Source of the DNA: Myxococcales bacterium
GTDB lineage: Bacteria; Myxococcota_A; Polyangia; Polyangiales; Polyangiaceae
DNA length: 64,000 nt
Assembly (NCBI GenBank): GCA_016706225.1
Contig: JADJKB010000003.1
Span: 930,001-994,000, forward strand
Direction: 5' to 3'
Each line of letters starts with the position of its first letter. The stretch's first letter is position 1. The notes under the pieces were generated by a model. The model worked only from the letters and a program-made list of their open reading frames with translations. It had not been told where the DNA came from and made no database searches. Of the stretch, positions 33,420 through 42,165 are shown piece by piece. A program made the position numbers and the translations under genes.

Positions 33420-34763
33420 ATGAGCTTCAGCGAGATCCCTCCGCCCCCCGAGCTCGTGCCCGGTCAAGATCGCCCACATTTGCGCGTGCCGCCCCCGGGA
33501 CCGCAGTCCCGCTCCTGGCTCCTGCGCCACACCCACTCGGCGGCACCCATGGGGCCGAAGCGGACTCCGTCCGGGAGCGCGCTCGCGGCCGACGTTCCGC
33601 CGTCGACGATCGTGTACGCCACCGGCAAGGGCTCGAACGTCATCGACGTCGACAGCAATCGTTACGTCGATCTGGTCGCGGGTTTCGGCTCGCTGCTGCT
33701 CGGGCACGACCATCCGCACATTCGCCGCGTGATTGGGCTGCAGGCCGATCGCCTGCTGCAGGCTCTCGGCGATCTGCACCCCGCCGACGCGCGCATCGCC
33801 CTGACGGAGCGGCTTGCCAAGCTGCACCCCAGCGGCGACGGTCAGGTGATCTTGGGTCAATCCGGAGCCGATGCCGTCACGGCCGCGCTCAAGACCGCCG
33901 CGCTCTTCACCGGTCGGCCCGGCGTGCTCGCGTTCGGGGGTGCTTACCACGGGCTCTCATACGGCCCCCTCGCGGCACTCGGCTTGCGCGAGAGTTATCG
34001 CGAGCCGTTCACGGCGCAGCTGAACCAACACGTGCGCTTCGCGCCCTACCCTGCGGACGACAACGAGCTCGACGAGACCATCGAGCAGTGCCGGATGGAG
34101 CTTGCGAGCGGGAAGATCGGAGCCGTGCTGGTGGAGCCGATCCTCGGTCGTGGTGGCTGTGTGGTCCCGCCAGGCGATTTTCTGCCGGAGCTCGGCCGGC
34201 TGGCGGCGCGCAACGGAGCGCTGCTCATTGCGGACGAAATCTGGACCGGGCTCGGCCGTTCTGGCGCGCTGCTCTTCTCGGTGAAAAGCGGCGTCAGTGC
34301 CGACCTGCTCTGCCTCGGTAAGGGTCTCGGCGGTGGACTCCCGATCAGCGCCTGTATCGGGCGCCGCGACGTGATGCAGGCCTGGTCGCGCGAGAAGGAG
34401 GTCGTGCACACGACGACGTTCAGCGGCGCGCCGTTGGCTTGCGCGACGGCACTGGGCACACTCGACAGCCTGTCGCGCGAGAAACTCTGTGAGCGCGCGG
34501 CCTCGGTCGGCGCTCACTTCCTGGAGCTCTTGCTCGGCGCCGGAGCCAACGCGCGCGGTGCCGGCCTGATGCTCGGCATCGAGCTCTCGGGCCGACCCGG
34601 CGCCGCGGTCAACCTGGCGCGGCGGCTGCTGTCGGCGGGGTACATCACCTCCAGCGGCGGCGGCAGCCGCGAGGTGCTGATCTTGACCCCTGCGCTCAAC
34701 ATTTCCCCGGCATTGCTCGAGGCTTTCACGCTCGAGCTCGAGCTGTGTCTGGGTGGCACGTGA
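33420..34763 (+). CDS. Class III PLP-dependent aminotransferase
   Basis: 447 aa. Class III fold: a proline-rich N-terminal segment, VDLVAGFGSLLLGHDHPHI, GQSGADAVTAALKTAALFTG (phosphate/cofactor loop), GGAYHGLSYG (aromatic over PLP), IADEIWTGLGRSG (Asp to the pyridine N) and LCLGKGLGGGLPIS (Schiff-base Lys). The closest well-known relatives are 4-aminobutyrate/ornithine-type omega-aminotransferases. Such enzymes transfer an amino group to a terminal aldehyde or keto group. It overlaps the LuxE-like gene by 4 nt, and a LuxC-like aldehyde-forming reductase follows, so the acceptor may be a fatty aldehyde (inference). It lies 34 bp after the FHA-GGDEF gene. Confidence 0.92.
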   Translation: MSFSEIPPPPELVPGQDRPHLRVPPPGPQSRSWLLRHTHSAAPMGPKRTPSGSALAADVPPSTIVYATGKGSNVIDVDSNRYVDLVAGFGSLLLGHDHPHIRRVIGLQADRLLQALGDLHPADARIALTERLAKLHPSGDGQVILGQSGADAVTAALKTAALFTGRPGVLAFGGAYHGLSYGPLAALGLRESYREPFTAQLNQHVRFAPYPADDNELDETIEQCRMELASGKIGAVLVEPILGRGGCVVPPGDFLPELGRLAARNGALLIADEIWTGLGRSGALLFSVKSGVSADLLCLGKGLGGGLPISACIGRRDVMQAWSREKEVVHTTTFSGAPLACATALGTLDSLSREKLCERAASVGAHFLELLLGAGANARGAGLMLGIELSGRPGAAVNLARRLLSAGYITSSGGGSREVLILTPALNISPALLEAFTLELELCLGGT

Positions 34764-35839
34764 CGTTGGTCGACGAGTCGGAGGCGCTCCACGAGCGCGT
34801 GCGACGCTTCGTGGCAGACGACACCAGCGCCGAGTTCGAGGACCTCGCGCTCGGCATCGCGGAGTTTCAGGCGCGCTGGTCACCGGGGTTCCGGCGCCTG
34901 CTCGCACTGCACGGAGGCCTGTCCAGCGCGGCGCGTATCCCGGCCGTACCGAGCCACGCCTTTCGTTTGTCCCGCGTGGCCGTGCACCCGCCCGAGCTCG
35001 ACGTCGCGCGCTTCTTGACCAGCGGGACGAGCGACGGCGTGGAGCGCGGACTGCACGCGATGCGGACCACGGCGACCTACTCGGAGGTCGCCCTTGCCTG
35101 GGGTCAGCGTGCACTCACGCCGGCGACCGGCGGCCGAAGTGTCGTGGTGGCGCTGGCAGAAGAGCCGGGGGAGCCGGGGGATTCGTCCCTTGGTTTCATG
35201 CTGCGGCTGTTCATGCAGAAGCTCGATGGTCGCGAGCGCGAGGCCTGGTTGCTGCAGCGTGGAGCACTGAACGCGGATGCCCTGAGCCGCGCGGTGCAGG
35301 CCGCCCGAGAAGCCGGCGAACCCCTGCTGGTCCTTGGCGCGTCGTTCGCGTTCGTCATTCTGCTGGGGGCCTTCGCTGAACGGCAGCTCGAGGCCCCGCC
35401 CAACACCGTCGTGATGTCGACGGGGGGATTCAAGGGCCGGACGCGTGAGCTCGACCCCGAGGTATTTCGCCGCGCAGTGGCCTCGCTGTTTCACATTCCC
35501 GCGGCGCGTGTCATCAGTGAGTACGGCATGACCGAGCTCTCGAGCCAGCTCTACGAAGGCACGCTGCCCGGGGGTTCGTTGGTCGGTGAATCGGGTGTGC
35601 ACCTACCCCCCCCTTGGCTCACGGTGACGGCCGTCGACCCCGTGAGCCTGGAACCAATGCCCGATGGCGAGATCGGACTCGCACGTTTCGTGGACCTGGC
35701 CAATGTCGACAGCGCCGTCGCCGTCTTGACCCAAGACCTGGTGCGTCGGCGGGGCGACGGAGTCGAGCTGTGCGGGCGCATGACGGGCGCGCCCCCCCGC
35801 GGTTGTTCGCTCGCGGTCGAAGCCCTCATGGCGGGCTGA
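34760..35839 (+). CDS. LuxE-like acyl-protein synthetase
   Basis: 359 aa from the GTG at 34760, which overlaps the upstream TGA in a GTGA pattern; a GTG at 34745 also exists. PF04443 LuxE family, an ANL-type acyl-activating fold. The P-loop-like FLTSGTSDGVERG corresponds to TSGTSG, followed by STGGFKGRTREL and SEYGMTELSSQLYEG. The C-terminal GRMTGAPPRGCSLAVEAL carries the Cys that accepts the acyl group in LuxE. LuxE uses ATP to activate a fatty acid and hands the acyl group to LuxC. The luxC-like gene begins 4 bp downstream, which supports this partnership. Confidence 0.9.
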   Translation: MTLVDESEALHERVRRFVADDTSAEFEDLALGIAEFQARWSPGFRRLLALHGGLSSAARIPAVPSHAFRLSRVAVHPPELDVARFLTSGTSDGVERGLHAMRTTATYSEVALAWGQRALTPATGGRSVVVALAEEPGEPGDSSLGFMLRLFMQKLDGREREAWLLQRGALNADALSRAVQAAREAGEPLLVLGASFAFVILLGAFAERQLEAPPNTVVMSTGGFKGRTRELDPEVFRRAVASLFHIPAARVISEYGMTELSSQLYEGTLPGGSLVGESGVHLPPPWLTVTAVDPVSLEPMPDGEIGLARFVDLANVDSAVAVLTQDLVRRRGDGVELCGRMTGAPPRGCSLAVEALMAG

Positions 35840-35843
35840 GCGC

Positions 35844-36896
35844 ATGGCGGCGAGTGATCGAGTACGAGCGCTGGTAGCGTGTGCACGACGCCTCGCCGAC
35901 CCGAACGATCCGCTGGGTCAGCGCGCTCGCGAGCAACTGCCAGCCAGCACCGGGCTCTCACCCGAGAACGTGGAGCTCGCGCTGTCGGAAATCCTGGAGA
36001 CCCACCCCTCCGACGCGGAGCTGCTCGCACTCTCGACCTGTGCGATCCCGGCGCCGCGGGTTCACGTGCAGCTAGCGGCCAACGTGTTCGTTGCGCCACT
36101 CCGTGCCATCGCCATCGCGCTCGCACAGTCCGACCAGGTTAGCGTGCGTGCCTCGCGCCGCGAGCCGGTCTTCCCAACGCTCTTGTGCGAGGCCTCGGGG
36201 GCGTTCGAGCTGGTCGACTCCCTCGAACCCCGGCCGGGGGATCACCTCTGGGCCTACGGCGCCGACACGACCCTCGCGGAGCTGGCGACGCGCTTGCCCG
36301 CCGACGTCGTGCTGCACGCACACGGCTCGGGTTTCGGCGTGGCCGTCGTCGCGGGCCACGCCGCGGACGCCGCGCGATTGCTCGTCGACGACATCGTCCC
36401 CTTCGATCAGCGGGGTTGTCTGAGCCCGCGGGTCGCCGTCGTGATCGGAGACCTGGAAGGCGCCCGAGCTTTTGCGACCCACGTGGCGCGCGAGCTCGGA
36501 GAGCGCCGGGTCCGTGTGCCCACCGGACGTTCGAGCGCCGAGGAGCGAGCGGAACAGGTGTCCTGGCGCGACAGCCTGGCGTTTGCGGGCGAGCTAATGC
36601 TTGCGGGGGAAGGTTGGGTCGCCGTCGATCCCAGCGAGCGGCGCTTGCTCGCGGCGCCCGCGGGACGGAACCTGGTCGTCGTGCGTTCGGGTGCCGAGCT
36701 GACTTGGCTTGGCGATCACGCCGCCTCGATCGTTGCCGTCGGCATTGAACGCACAACCGACGACGCTCTGTTCGACGCCGTGCGAGCAGCGCTCCCCCAT
36801 GCGCGCGTCAGCGGGCTGGGTCAGATGCAACGACCAAAGTTCGACGGTCCCGTCGATCGGAGGCCGCGGACGAAGCACTCTCTCCGCTCGTCCTGA
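35844..36896 (+). CDS. LuxC-like acyl-CoA/acyl-protein reductase
   Basis: 350 aa. PF05893 acyl-CoA reductase with an aldehyde-dehydrogenase-type fold. The catalytic Cys is in PFDQRGCLSPRVAVVIG at about residue 193; an NAD(P)-binding loop precedes it around HAHGSGFGVAVV. It is shorter than Vibrio LuxC (about 480 aa), in keeping with other bacterial members. It reduces an acyl group, delivered by LuxE, to a fatty aldehyde. With the adjacent class III aminotransferase the aldehyde could be turned into an amine. No luxA, luxB or luxD homologue is in the window. Confidence 0.87.
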   Translation: MAASDRVRALVACARRLADPNDPLGQRAREQLPASTGLSPENVELALSEILETHPSDAELLALSTCAIPAPRVHVQLAANVFVAPLRAIAIALAQSDQVSVRASRREPVFPTLLCEASGAFELVDSLEPRPGDHLWAYGADTTLAELATRLPADVVLHAHGSGFGVAVVAGHAADAARLLVDDIVPFDQRGCLSPRVAVVIGDLEGARAFATHVARELGERRVRVPTGRSSAEERAEQVSWRDSLAFAGELMLAGEGWVAVDPSERRLLAAPAGRNLVVVRSGAELTWLGDHAASIVAVGIERTTDDALFDAVRAALPHARVSGLGQMQRPKFDGPVDRRPRTKHSLRSS

Positions 36897-36905
36897 GGCT
36901 GAGCG

Positions 36906-38384
36906 TTGCCCGCACCCGACCGGTCCACTATCGTCCGGCGCGTGCTGGGCACGACCATCGACGGCCGATATCAGGTCTTGGCGCTGCTCGGCGAAGGCGG
37001 CATGGGCTGCGTCTACGAGGCGCGCCACGTGGTCACGGGTCGTCGGCTCGCGCTCAAGACCATCACGGGCCGCGTGGCCGACAACCCGGAGCTGATCCGG
37101 CGCTTCGAGATCGAAGCCAAAGCGGCCGGAGCGATCGAGTCCCAGCACATCGCCCACGTGCTCGACGTCGGTGTCGATCCGGCATCCCGCACTCCCTACC
37201 TGGTGATGGAATTCCTGGCTGGCGAGACCCTGGAGCAGGCGCTGCATCGCCATGGCCGGCTGCCCGTGGACGTGGCCCTCAGAATCGCTGGTCAGGCGGC
37301 GCTCGGACTGGAGAGCGCACACCAGGCAGGCATCATTCACCGCGACGTCAAACCGGCGAACATCTTCTTGGCCGAGCGGGACGCAGGGGAAGTCGTCACC
37401 AAGTTGTTGGACTTTGGCATCGCCAAGGTCCGCGCGGACGCGATCGACGGAGCGGCGAACGTGACCCGAACCGGAAGCCTGGTTGGAACGCCGCTCTACA
37501 TGTCGCCAGAGCAAGCCAGCGGCGACCGTGAGCTGACACCGAGCACGGACATCTGGGCTCTCGGCGTGGTGCTCTACGAGATGCTGAGCGGCGCGACTCC
37601 GCATCACCACGTCAAGGCCGCGGGGCGCTTGATCATCGAAATTTGTTCCAAGCCGGCCAGGCCGCTGCGCGAAGTTGCGCCGCTGGTCGATAGCAACGTC
37701 GAACAGGTGGTCATGCGCGCGCTGATGCTCGACCCGAGCGCCCGACACGAGAGCGCGAGCGCGTTCGCCGACCGCCTGCGGGCCCTGGTGCCGAGCTTCA
37801 CGCTGCACCAAGACATGCTGGGGCGTCAGCGCAGCGTGGTCCCGGACGTCCGGCTGAGTGATCCGGGAGCCGAGACGCTGCCCAATCAGCCGACGACGCC
37901 GATGATCCAGTCGGTCAGCGGTGAGGCAGATACGGTGGCATCGAACGCGGCGACCACCGGCGGGCGCGGGGTACACGCACAGTCGGCACCGCCCGCCACC
38001 ACGAGAACGAGCACCGGCAGGCGGCTGGTCGCGATGGCGTTCACGGCCGCGCTCGCGGCCACGGCGATCGGCATCGCGGTGAGTCGTGGGGCGCCCGACG
38101 CCGAGCCTGCGGCACAAGCTCCTTTGGAGCGCCCACCACCGGCTGTGACCCTCGAAGCCGTGCCGCCCGAGCCGGCGGTGGCAGTTGCCAACGAGGCCGA
38201 CGCGGCGCCGGTCGAACCTGCAACGAGCGCCCCGTCCGTGCCGGGCGCTCAGGGGGCGGCGCCCAGCAAAAAACTTCCCCGCTCACCCGCGGGCGCAGCG
38301 GAGCCGCGGCCGGGCCCAACACAGCTCTCACCCAGCGCTCCCCCCGTCGTGAAAAAACCCTACGATCCAAGCTCCGAGATGTGA
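36906..38384 (+). CDS. Hanks-type Ser/Thr protein kinase with C-terminal membrane segment
   Basis: 492 aa from a TTG at 36906 (GAGG upstream; GTG at 36942 is an alternative). The kinase domain is at about 22-290: LGEGGMGCVYEA loop, LALK Lys, IIHRDVKPANIFL catalytic loop, LDFGIAK, GTPLYMSPEQ. One membrane segment follows at about 375-395 (RRLVAMAFTAALAATAIG), then an Ala/Pro-rich extracytoplasmic tail of about 95 residues. It overlaps the next gene by 4 nt. The kinase-then-TPR/PEGA arrangement recurs at 54601-56948. Confidence 0.94.
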   Translation: MPAPDRSTIVRRVLGTTIDGRYQVLALLGEGGMGCVYEARHVVTGRRLALKTITGRVADNPELIRRFEIEAKAAGAIESQHIAHVLDVGVDPASRTPYLVMEFLAGETLEQALHRHGRLPVDVALRIAGQAALGLESAHQAGIIHRDVKPANIFLAERDAGEVVTKLLDFGIAKVRADAIDGAANVTRTGSLVGTPLYMSPEQASGDRELTPSTDIWALGVVLYEMLSGATPHHHVKAAGRLIIEICSKPARPLREVAPLVDSNVEQVVMRALMLDPSARHESASAFADRLRALVPSFTLHQDMLGRQRSVVPDVRLSDPGAETLPNQPTTPMIQSVSGEADTVASNAATTGGRGVHAQSAPPATTRTSTGRRLVAMAFTAALAATAIGIAVSRGAPDAEPAAQAPLERPPPAVTLEAVPPEPAVAVANEADAAPVEPATSAPSVPGAQGAAPSKKLPRSPAGAAEPRPGPTQLSPSAPPVVKKPYDPSSEM

Positions 38385-39406
38385 TTGTCCCGATGCAGAG
38401 CTCACATCGCTACGCAGTGATCGTCGCCGCAATCCTGGCGCTCCCGGTCTCCGCCCAGGCTCAGTCGCCGGACAGCGCTGCCGCAGCCGAAACGCTGTTC
38501 AAGGCCGCGCGCGAGCTGGTCGACGCTGGCAAGTGGGCCGAGGGGTGCCCCAAGTTCGACGCTGCACTCGCGCTGCACGCATCGGCGAGCACGCAGATCA
38601 ACATCGCGCGCTGTCACGAGCACGAGGGTCGCACCGCAACGGCGTGGGCCGCGTACAAACGAGCGCTCGTCTTGAACCGTGAGACGCTGGGTGATGAACG
38701 CCAGCGTGCCCTGGAAGAGCTCGCCAAGACCGCCCTGGCAGCCCTCGAGCCCAACCTCTCCAAGCTCGTGGTGCGCGCAGACAACGCGCCCCCCGGTCTG
38801 GTGGTGACGCGTGATGGATTGAGGTTGCCGGCCGGAACGCTGGGGCTCTCACTCCCCGTCGATCCCGGAGAGCATCGGATTGTCGCTCACGCTCCGGGCT
38901 TCATCGAGCTCACTCGGGTCGTCAGTGTCGCGCCCGGCAAGCTGGTCGAGCTGAACCTGGCGCTCGCCCGAGCACCGAGGGCGCCCCCCGCGCCCGCGAC
39001 CCATGGCAGCGCTCGAGCGGAGCGAGACCACGTCGAGCCCGAGCAAACCGAAGCGGTGCCCACATGGGCGTGGGTCTCGGGTGCGAGCGGCGTCGTGCTG
39101 CTAGGAGCGGGCGTCTTCTTCCTGGTCGACGATCTCGACGCCATCGGCCGGCTCCGGGACAACTGCAGCGAGAGCGGCGGACAGACTCGCTGCGCGCCTG
39201 GTTATGACTACGCCGCGGACAACAGCCGAAAGAACCGCGACTTCCCGCTATTTTTGGCGTTCTCACTCGCGGGTTCGGCAGCGGTGACCGCGTCGGTGAT
39301 CGGCATCGTCGGTGCTGGCGGGCGGAAGAGCGCAGGTCGGACGCCCGTCCCGTCGGCATGGGCCACTGCGAGCGCGGCGGGGCTCGGTATCTCAGGGGGC
39401 TTCTGA
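38381..39406 (+). CDS. Exported TPR/PEGA-like protein with C-terminal membrane helices
   Basis: 341 aa. A GTG at 38381 overlaps the kinase stop; the ATG at 38393 gives a clean signal peptide (ends PVSAQAQS). The TPR-like region (about 35-125) has ETLFKAARELVDAGKWAEGC and INIARCHEHEGRTATAWAAY, and a PEGA-like strand segment lies at about 130-195 (LPVDPGEHRIVAHAPGFIE). Two hydrophobic helices follow at about 228-248 and 285-305, separated by a Cys-containing loop. It is homologous to the protein at 55944-56948, which likewise follows a kinase. Confidence 0.88.
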   Translation: MIVPMQSSHRYAVIVAAILALPVSAQAQSPDSAAAAETLFKAARELVDAGKWAEGCPKFDAALALHASASTQINIARCHEHEGRTATAWAAYKRALVLNRETLGDERQRALEELAKTALAALEPNLSKLVVRADNAPPGLVVTRDGLRLPAGTLGLSLPVDPGEHRIVAHAPGFIELTRVVSVAPGKLVELNLALARAPRAPPAPATHGSARAERDHVEPEQTEAVPTWAWVSGASGVVLLGAGVFFLVDDLDAIGRLRDNCSESGGQTRCAPGYDYAADNSRKNRDFPLFLAFSLAGSAAVTASVIGIVGAGGRKSAGRTPVPSAWATASAAGLGISGGF

Positions 39407-40770
39407 TGCGGCGACGCTGGCCCTTGTTCCTCACCGCTCTCGCCGTCGCGTGTATCCCCGACGTCGTGCCCACCGAAGAAGCGCCACCTTTCCCGGTCGG
39501 CTGTCTCGATCGGCAGATGAACGGCGACGAGACCGACGTGGACTGCGGGGGCGCGCAGTGCGGCAAGTGTTTCGCCGGTGCGCATTGCGGCGCTGCGAGC
39601 GACTGCCAAGGCGGGCTCTGCACTGCCGGCGCCTGCGAGTCCCTGGCAACGGGCGTGTGGGAACTCCGCTCCCCCGTGACCCAGCTGACTCCCAGCGCTC
39701 GCTCCGGGCACAACATGGTGTTCTACGTCGACCCCCAACCGACGACGGGCATGAAGGCGACGCTCCTGTTCGGCGGTCCGATCGACGGGCGGATGTGGAG
39801 CTGGGACGGCGAACAGTGGCAGATCCTCACGCTGGCCGCCAACAGCCCCGTGGCGCGCACCGGCGCGGTCATGGTCTTCGTTCCACCCACGAGTGTGGTG
39901 ATGTTCGGCGGACTCTCGACCGTCGGTCAGTCCCAGACCTATCACTTCAACGGCTCCGCTTGGAAGGACCTGATGAAGGATCAGAACCCAGGAGCACGCG
40001 CCTACGCGAGCGCCGCCTGGGACGAGACCATTCAGCGAGTCCGCTTCCTGGGGGGCTACGAAAAACCCACGGAGACTGCGGCTCCCACCTTGATCGAGGG
40101 CGAGTGGTACTGGGACGATGGCGACCAACAGTGGTCGGTCTACACCTTGCCGGTGATGCCCGCGCGAGCCAGCGCTGCGATGGTCTACGCGGAGTTCACG
40201 TCGGTGCTGTTTGGTGGAACCCAGGCCGATCGCGTCGGTATGAATGACCTGTGGACCTTCGGGAACGGCGGCTGGAAAGAGGTGACGCCGCTCACGAACC
40301 CGTCAAAGCGTTTTGGCTCGGCGATGGCGTTCTCCACGAAGCGCAAACGCGTGGTCCTGTTCGGGGGCGCCGATGGCGACACCCGCTTCGACGACACCTG
40401 GGAGCTGGACGTGAAGACGCTCAGCTGGTCGAAGATCACCACTCCCGTCGCGCCGAGCCCGCGCGAGTACACCGCGATGGCGTACGATCAGGTCCGCTCG
40501 CGCATGGTGTTGTTCGGGGGCAACGACGGAGCGAGCGACCTCGGCGATCTGTGGGAGTATCACCTGGTCGGAAACCGCTGTGAGACAGCGAACGACTGCG
40601 ACACCGCGGCCTGTGTGGATGGCGTGTGCTGCGCCACCTCGACCTGCGGCGTGTGTCAGGCGTGCAACGTGCCCGGCGCCGTCGGCACCTGCTCTGACGT
40701 CCCGGTCGGGCGCACCGACCCTGACTCGTGCGCGGGCTACTGCAAATCTGCGGCGGTCTGCGGCCAGTGA
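39406..40770 (+). CDS. Kelch-repeat lipoprotein with Cys-rich ends
   Basis: 454 aa. The ATG at 39406 overlaps the upstream stop by 1 nt (TGATG). The signal peptide ends in ALAVACIPD (lipobox). A short Cys-rich module follows (about 30-75, DVDCGGAQCGKC). Kelch-type beta-propeller repeats occupy about 85-385, with repeated MVLFGG, LLFGG and VVLFGG blades such as TFGNGGWKEV and KRKRVVLFGGADGDTRFDDTW. A second Cys-rich tail (about 390-450) has CVDGVCCATSTCGVCQACN. It is an envelope protein, probably for binding. Last gene of the run that starts at 32489. Confidence 0.88.
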   Translation: MRRRWPLFLTALAVACIPDVVPTEEAPPFPVGCLDRQMNGDETDVDCGGAQCGKCFAGAHCGAASDCQGGLCTAGACESLATGVWELRSPVTQLTPSARSGHNMVFYVDPQPTTGMKATLLFGGPIDGRMWSWDGEQWQILTLAANSPVARTGAVMVFVPPTSVVMFGGLSTVGQSQTYHFNGSAWKDLMKDQNPGARAYASAAWDETIQRVRFLGGYEKPTETAAPTLIEGEWYWDDGDQQWSVYTLPVMPARASAAMVYAEFTSVLFGGTQADRVGMNDLWTFGNGGWKEVTPLTNPSKRFGSAMAFSTKRKRVVLFGGADGDTRFDDTWELDVKTLSWSKITTPVAPSPREYTAMAYDQVRSRMVLFGGNDGASDLGDLWEYHLVGNRCETANDCDTAACVDGVCCATSTCGVCQACNVPGAVGTCSDVPVGRTDPDSCAGYCKSAAVCGQ

Positions 40771-40872
40771 GCTGCTGGCGTTGGACAGCCCACGGCGCCC
40801 CATCGACGAGGATCCGCGCCGAGCGCCAAGAAGGCTGGGGAGAGGTGCGAGTCCGATAGTAAGCTCAGCTCG

Positions 40873-42162
40873 ATGCGACCGACGTCGAGACACCCGAGTC
40901 TGGCCCTGCTCTTCCTCGGCGCCGCGTGCCTCCTCGCAGGCTGCGGCAATCCGTTCTCCGGGGGCGGGGGTGCACTCCAGGCCAAGGCCCCAACCGCGCC
41001 GGGCGAACAGGCCAAGTGCAAGGTGGCGGCGAGTCACGAAAATCCCCTGGTGACCGAGTGGCCGGCGTCCGAGAAGGCCAACCTGGAGGCGCGGCTGCGC
41101 GAGGGAGGCGTGGTCGTGAGTTACTCGGGCTGCGCGATGAAGCTGTTGCCACAGTGCAGAGTGCGCGGCAGCTACGGGTGGCGGCGCACGACGACCACCA
41201 CCGACGTCGTCGAAATTCTGAGCAGCGACGAGCTGTACGCGAAGCTGCCGCTCGGCGCGGTCTCGCTCGAGGGCGAGCTCGAGCGCTCGGGCCGGTTGGC
41301 GGTGCAGACCACGGTCGCAGGTCAGCTCGAGCTGCGGGGCTGGGACAAACAGGTCTCGGAAGATCCCGCCTGCGCCGGAGCCAGCCACGTCGTCGGTTCA
41401 CTCTCGATCGGAGCGTTCAAGCTGCGCGCCGGTGGCAGTCTGAACGCCAAGGGCGGCGCCGGTGTGGTCGGCGTGGGCTCGGTCGGGGCCGGCAGTCAGA
41501 GCTCGGAGTCGGTCCTGCGCGAGGCGGGTTCGCCCGACAGCTGCAAAGAATCCACGGAGACCAACGCAAACGCCGAGTGCAGCTCACCGATTCAAGTGTT
41601 TCTCTGGCCGCTGCCCAGGGAGCTCGCGGATCGGGGGCCGCCCGGCTCGGTGAAGGTCAACTTCTTGTCGGCGAACGCCGAGCATCAATACGACGTGTCG
41701 ATCAACGACCGCAAGCTGTGCCAGACCCCCTGCGCGCGCTGGGTCGATCCCGCCGTGCCGTTCAGCTTCGTGTTCGAGAAGGGGTTCTTCGAGCGGAACG
41801 AGCGGATCGAGCTGCCGGACCTGCGTGAGCACCAGACCAAAGGCAACAAGCTCGATGCGCGCGCGTATCCCACCAAGACCGGCAAACTCGCGGGTGGGAT
41901 CGTGATGACGACGTTCGGAGGGATCGGGGTCCTGGCGGGTGCCGCGATGACCGCCGTCGGAGCCGCGAGCGACGACAAGAAGGGCCTGTTGACGGCCGGG
42001 CTGATCACTCTGCCCGTCGGCATCGGGCTGACGGTGCCGGGGATCCTCCTGATCGTGAACAGCGGCTCGCGAGTCGAGATCGAGCCGACCAACCCGAACA
42101 ACCCGCCGCGGATGCCGGTCGAGGCGCGCTCGCTCCGCTTGGGTCTGGGAGGCGCATTCTGA
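40873..42162 (+). CDS. Lipoprotein, paralogue of the 30520-31839 product
   Basis: 429 aa. The signal peptide ends in AACLLAGCGNP (lipobox). The N-terminal domain shares the CKVAASHENPLVTEWPASEK and YSGCAMKLLPQC pattern with the other copy. The central LCQTPCARWVDPA motif matches the LCEVPCTRWVP of the paralogue. Two C-terminal hydrophobic segments (about 330-352 and 370-390) occupy the same positions. The genes are 10 kb apart in the same orientation and have diverged substantially. Tail-to-tail with the 42166 gene, 3 bp between stops. Confidence 0.87.
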   Translation: MRPTSRHPSLALLFLGAACLLAGCGNPFSGGGGALQAKAPTAPGEQAKCKVAASHENPLVTEWPASEKANLEARLREGGVVVSYSGCAMKLLPQCRVRGSYGWRRTTTTTDVVEILSSDELYAKLPLGAVSLEGELERSGRLAVQTTVAGQLELRGWDKQVSEDPACAGASHVVGSLSIGAFKLRAGGSLNAKGGAGVVGVGSVGAGSQSSESVLREAGSPDSCKESTETNANAECSSPIQVFLWPLPRELADRGPPGSVKVNFLSANAEHQYDVSINDRKLCQTPCARWVDPAVPFSFVFEKGFFERNERIELPDLREHQTKGNKLDARAYPTKTGKLAGGIVMTTFGGIGVLAGAAMTAVGAASDDKKGLLTAGLITLPVGIGLTVPGILLIVNSGSRVEIEPTNPNNPPRMPVEARSLRLGLGGAF

Positions 42163-42165
42163 AGC

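Noticed and set aside
36594..38117. Minus-strand frame of 507 codons opposite the kinase
   Set aside because: Antisense shadow of the kinase and the LuxC-like gene; no motif.
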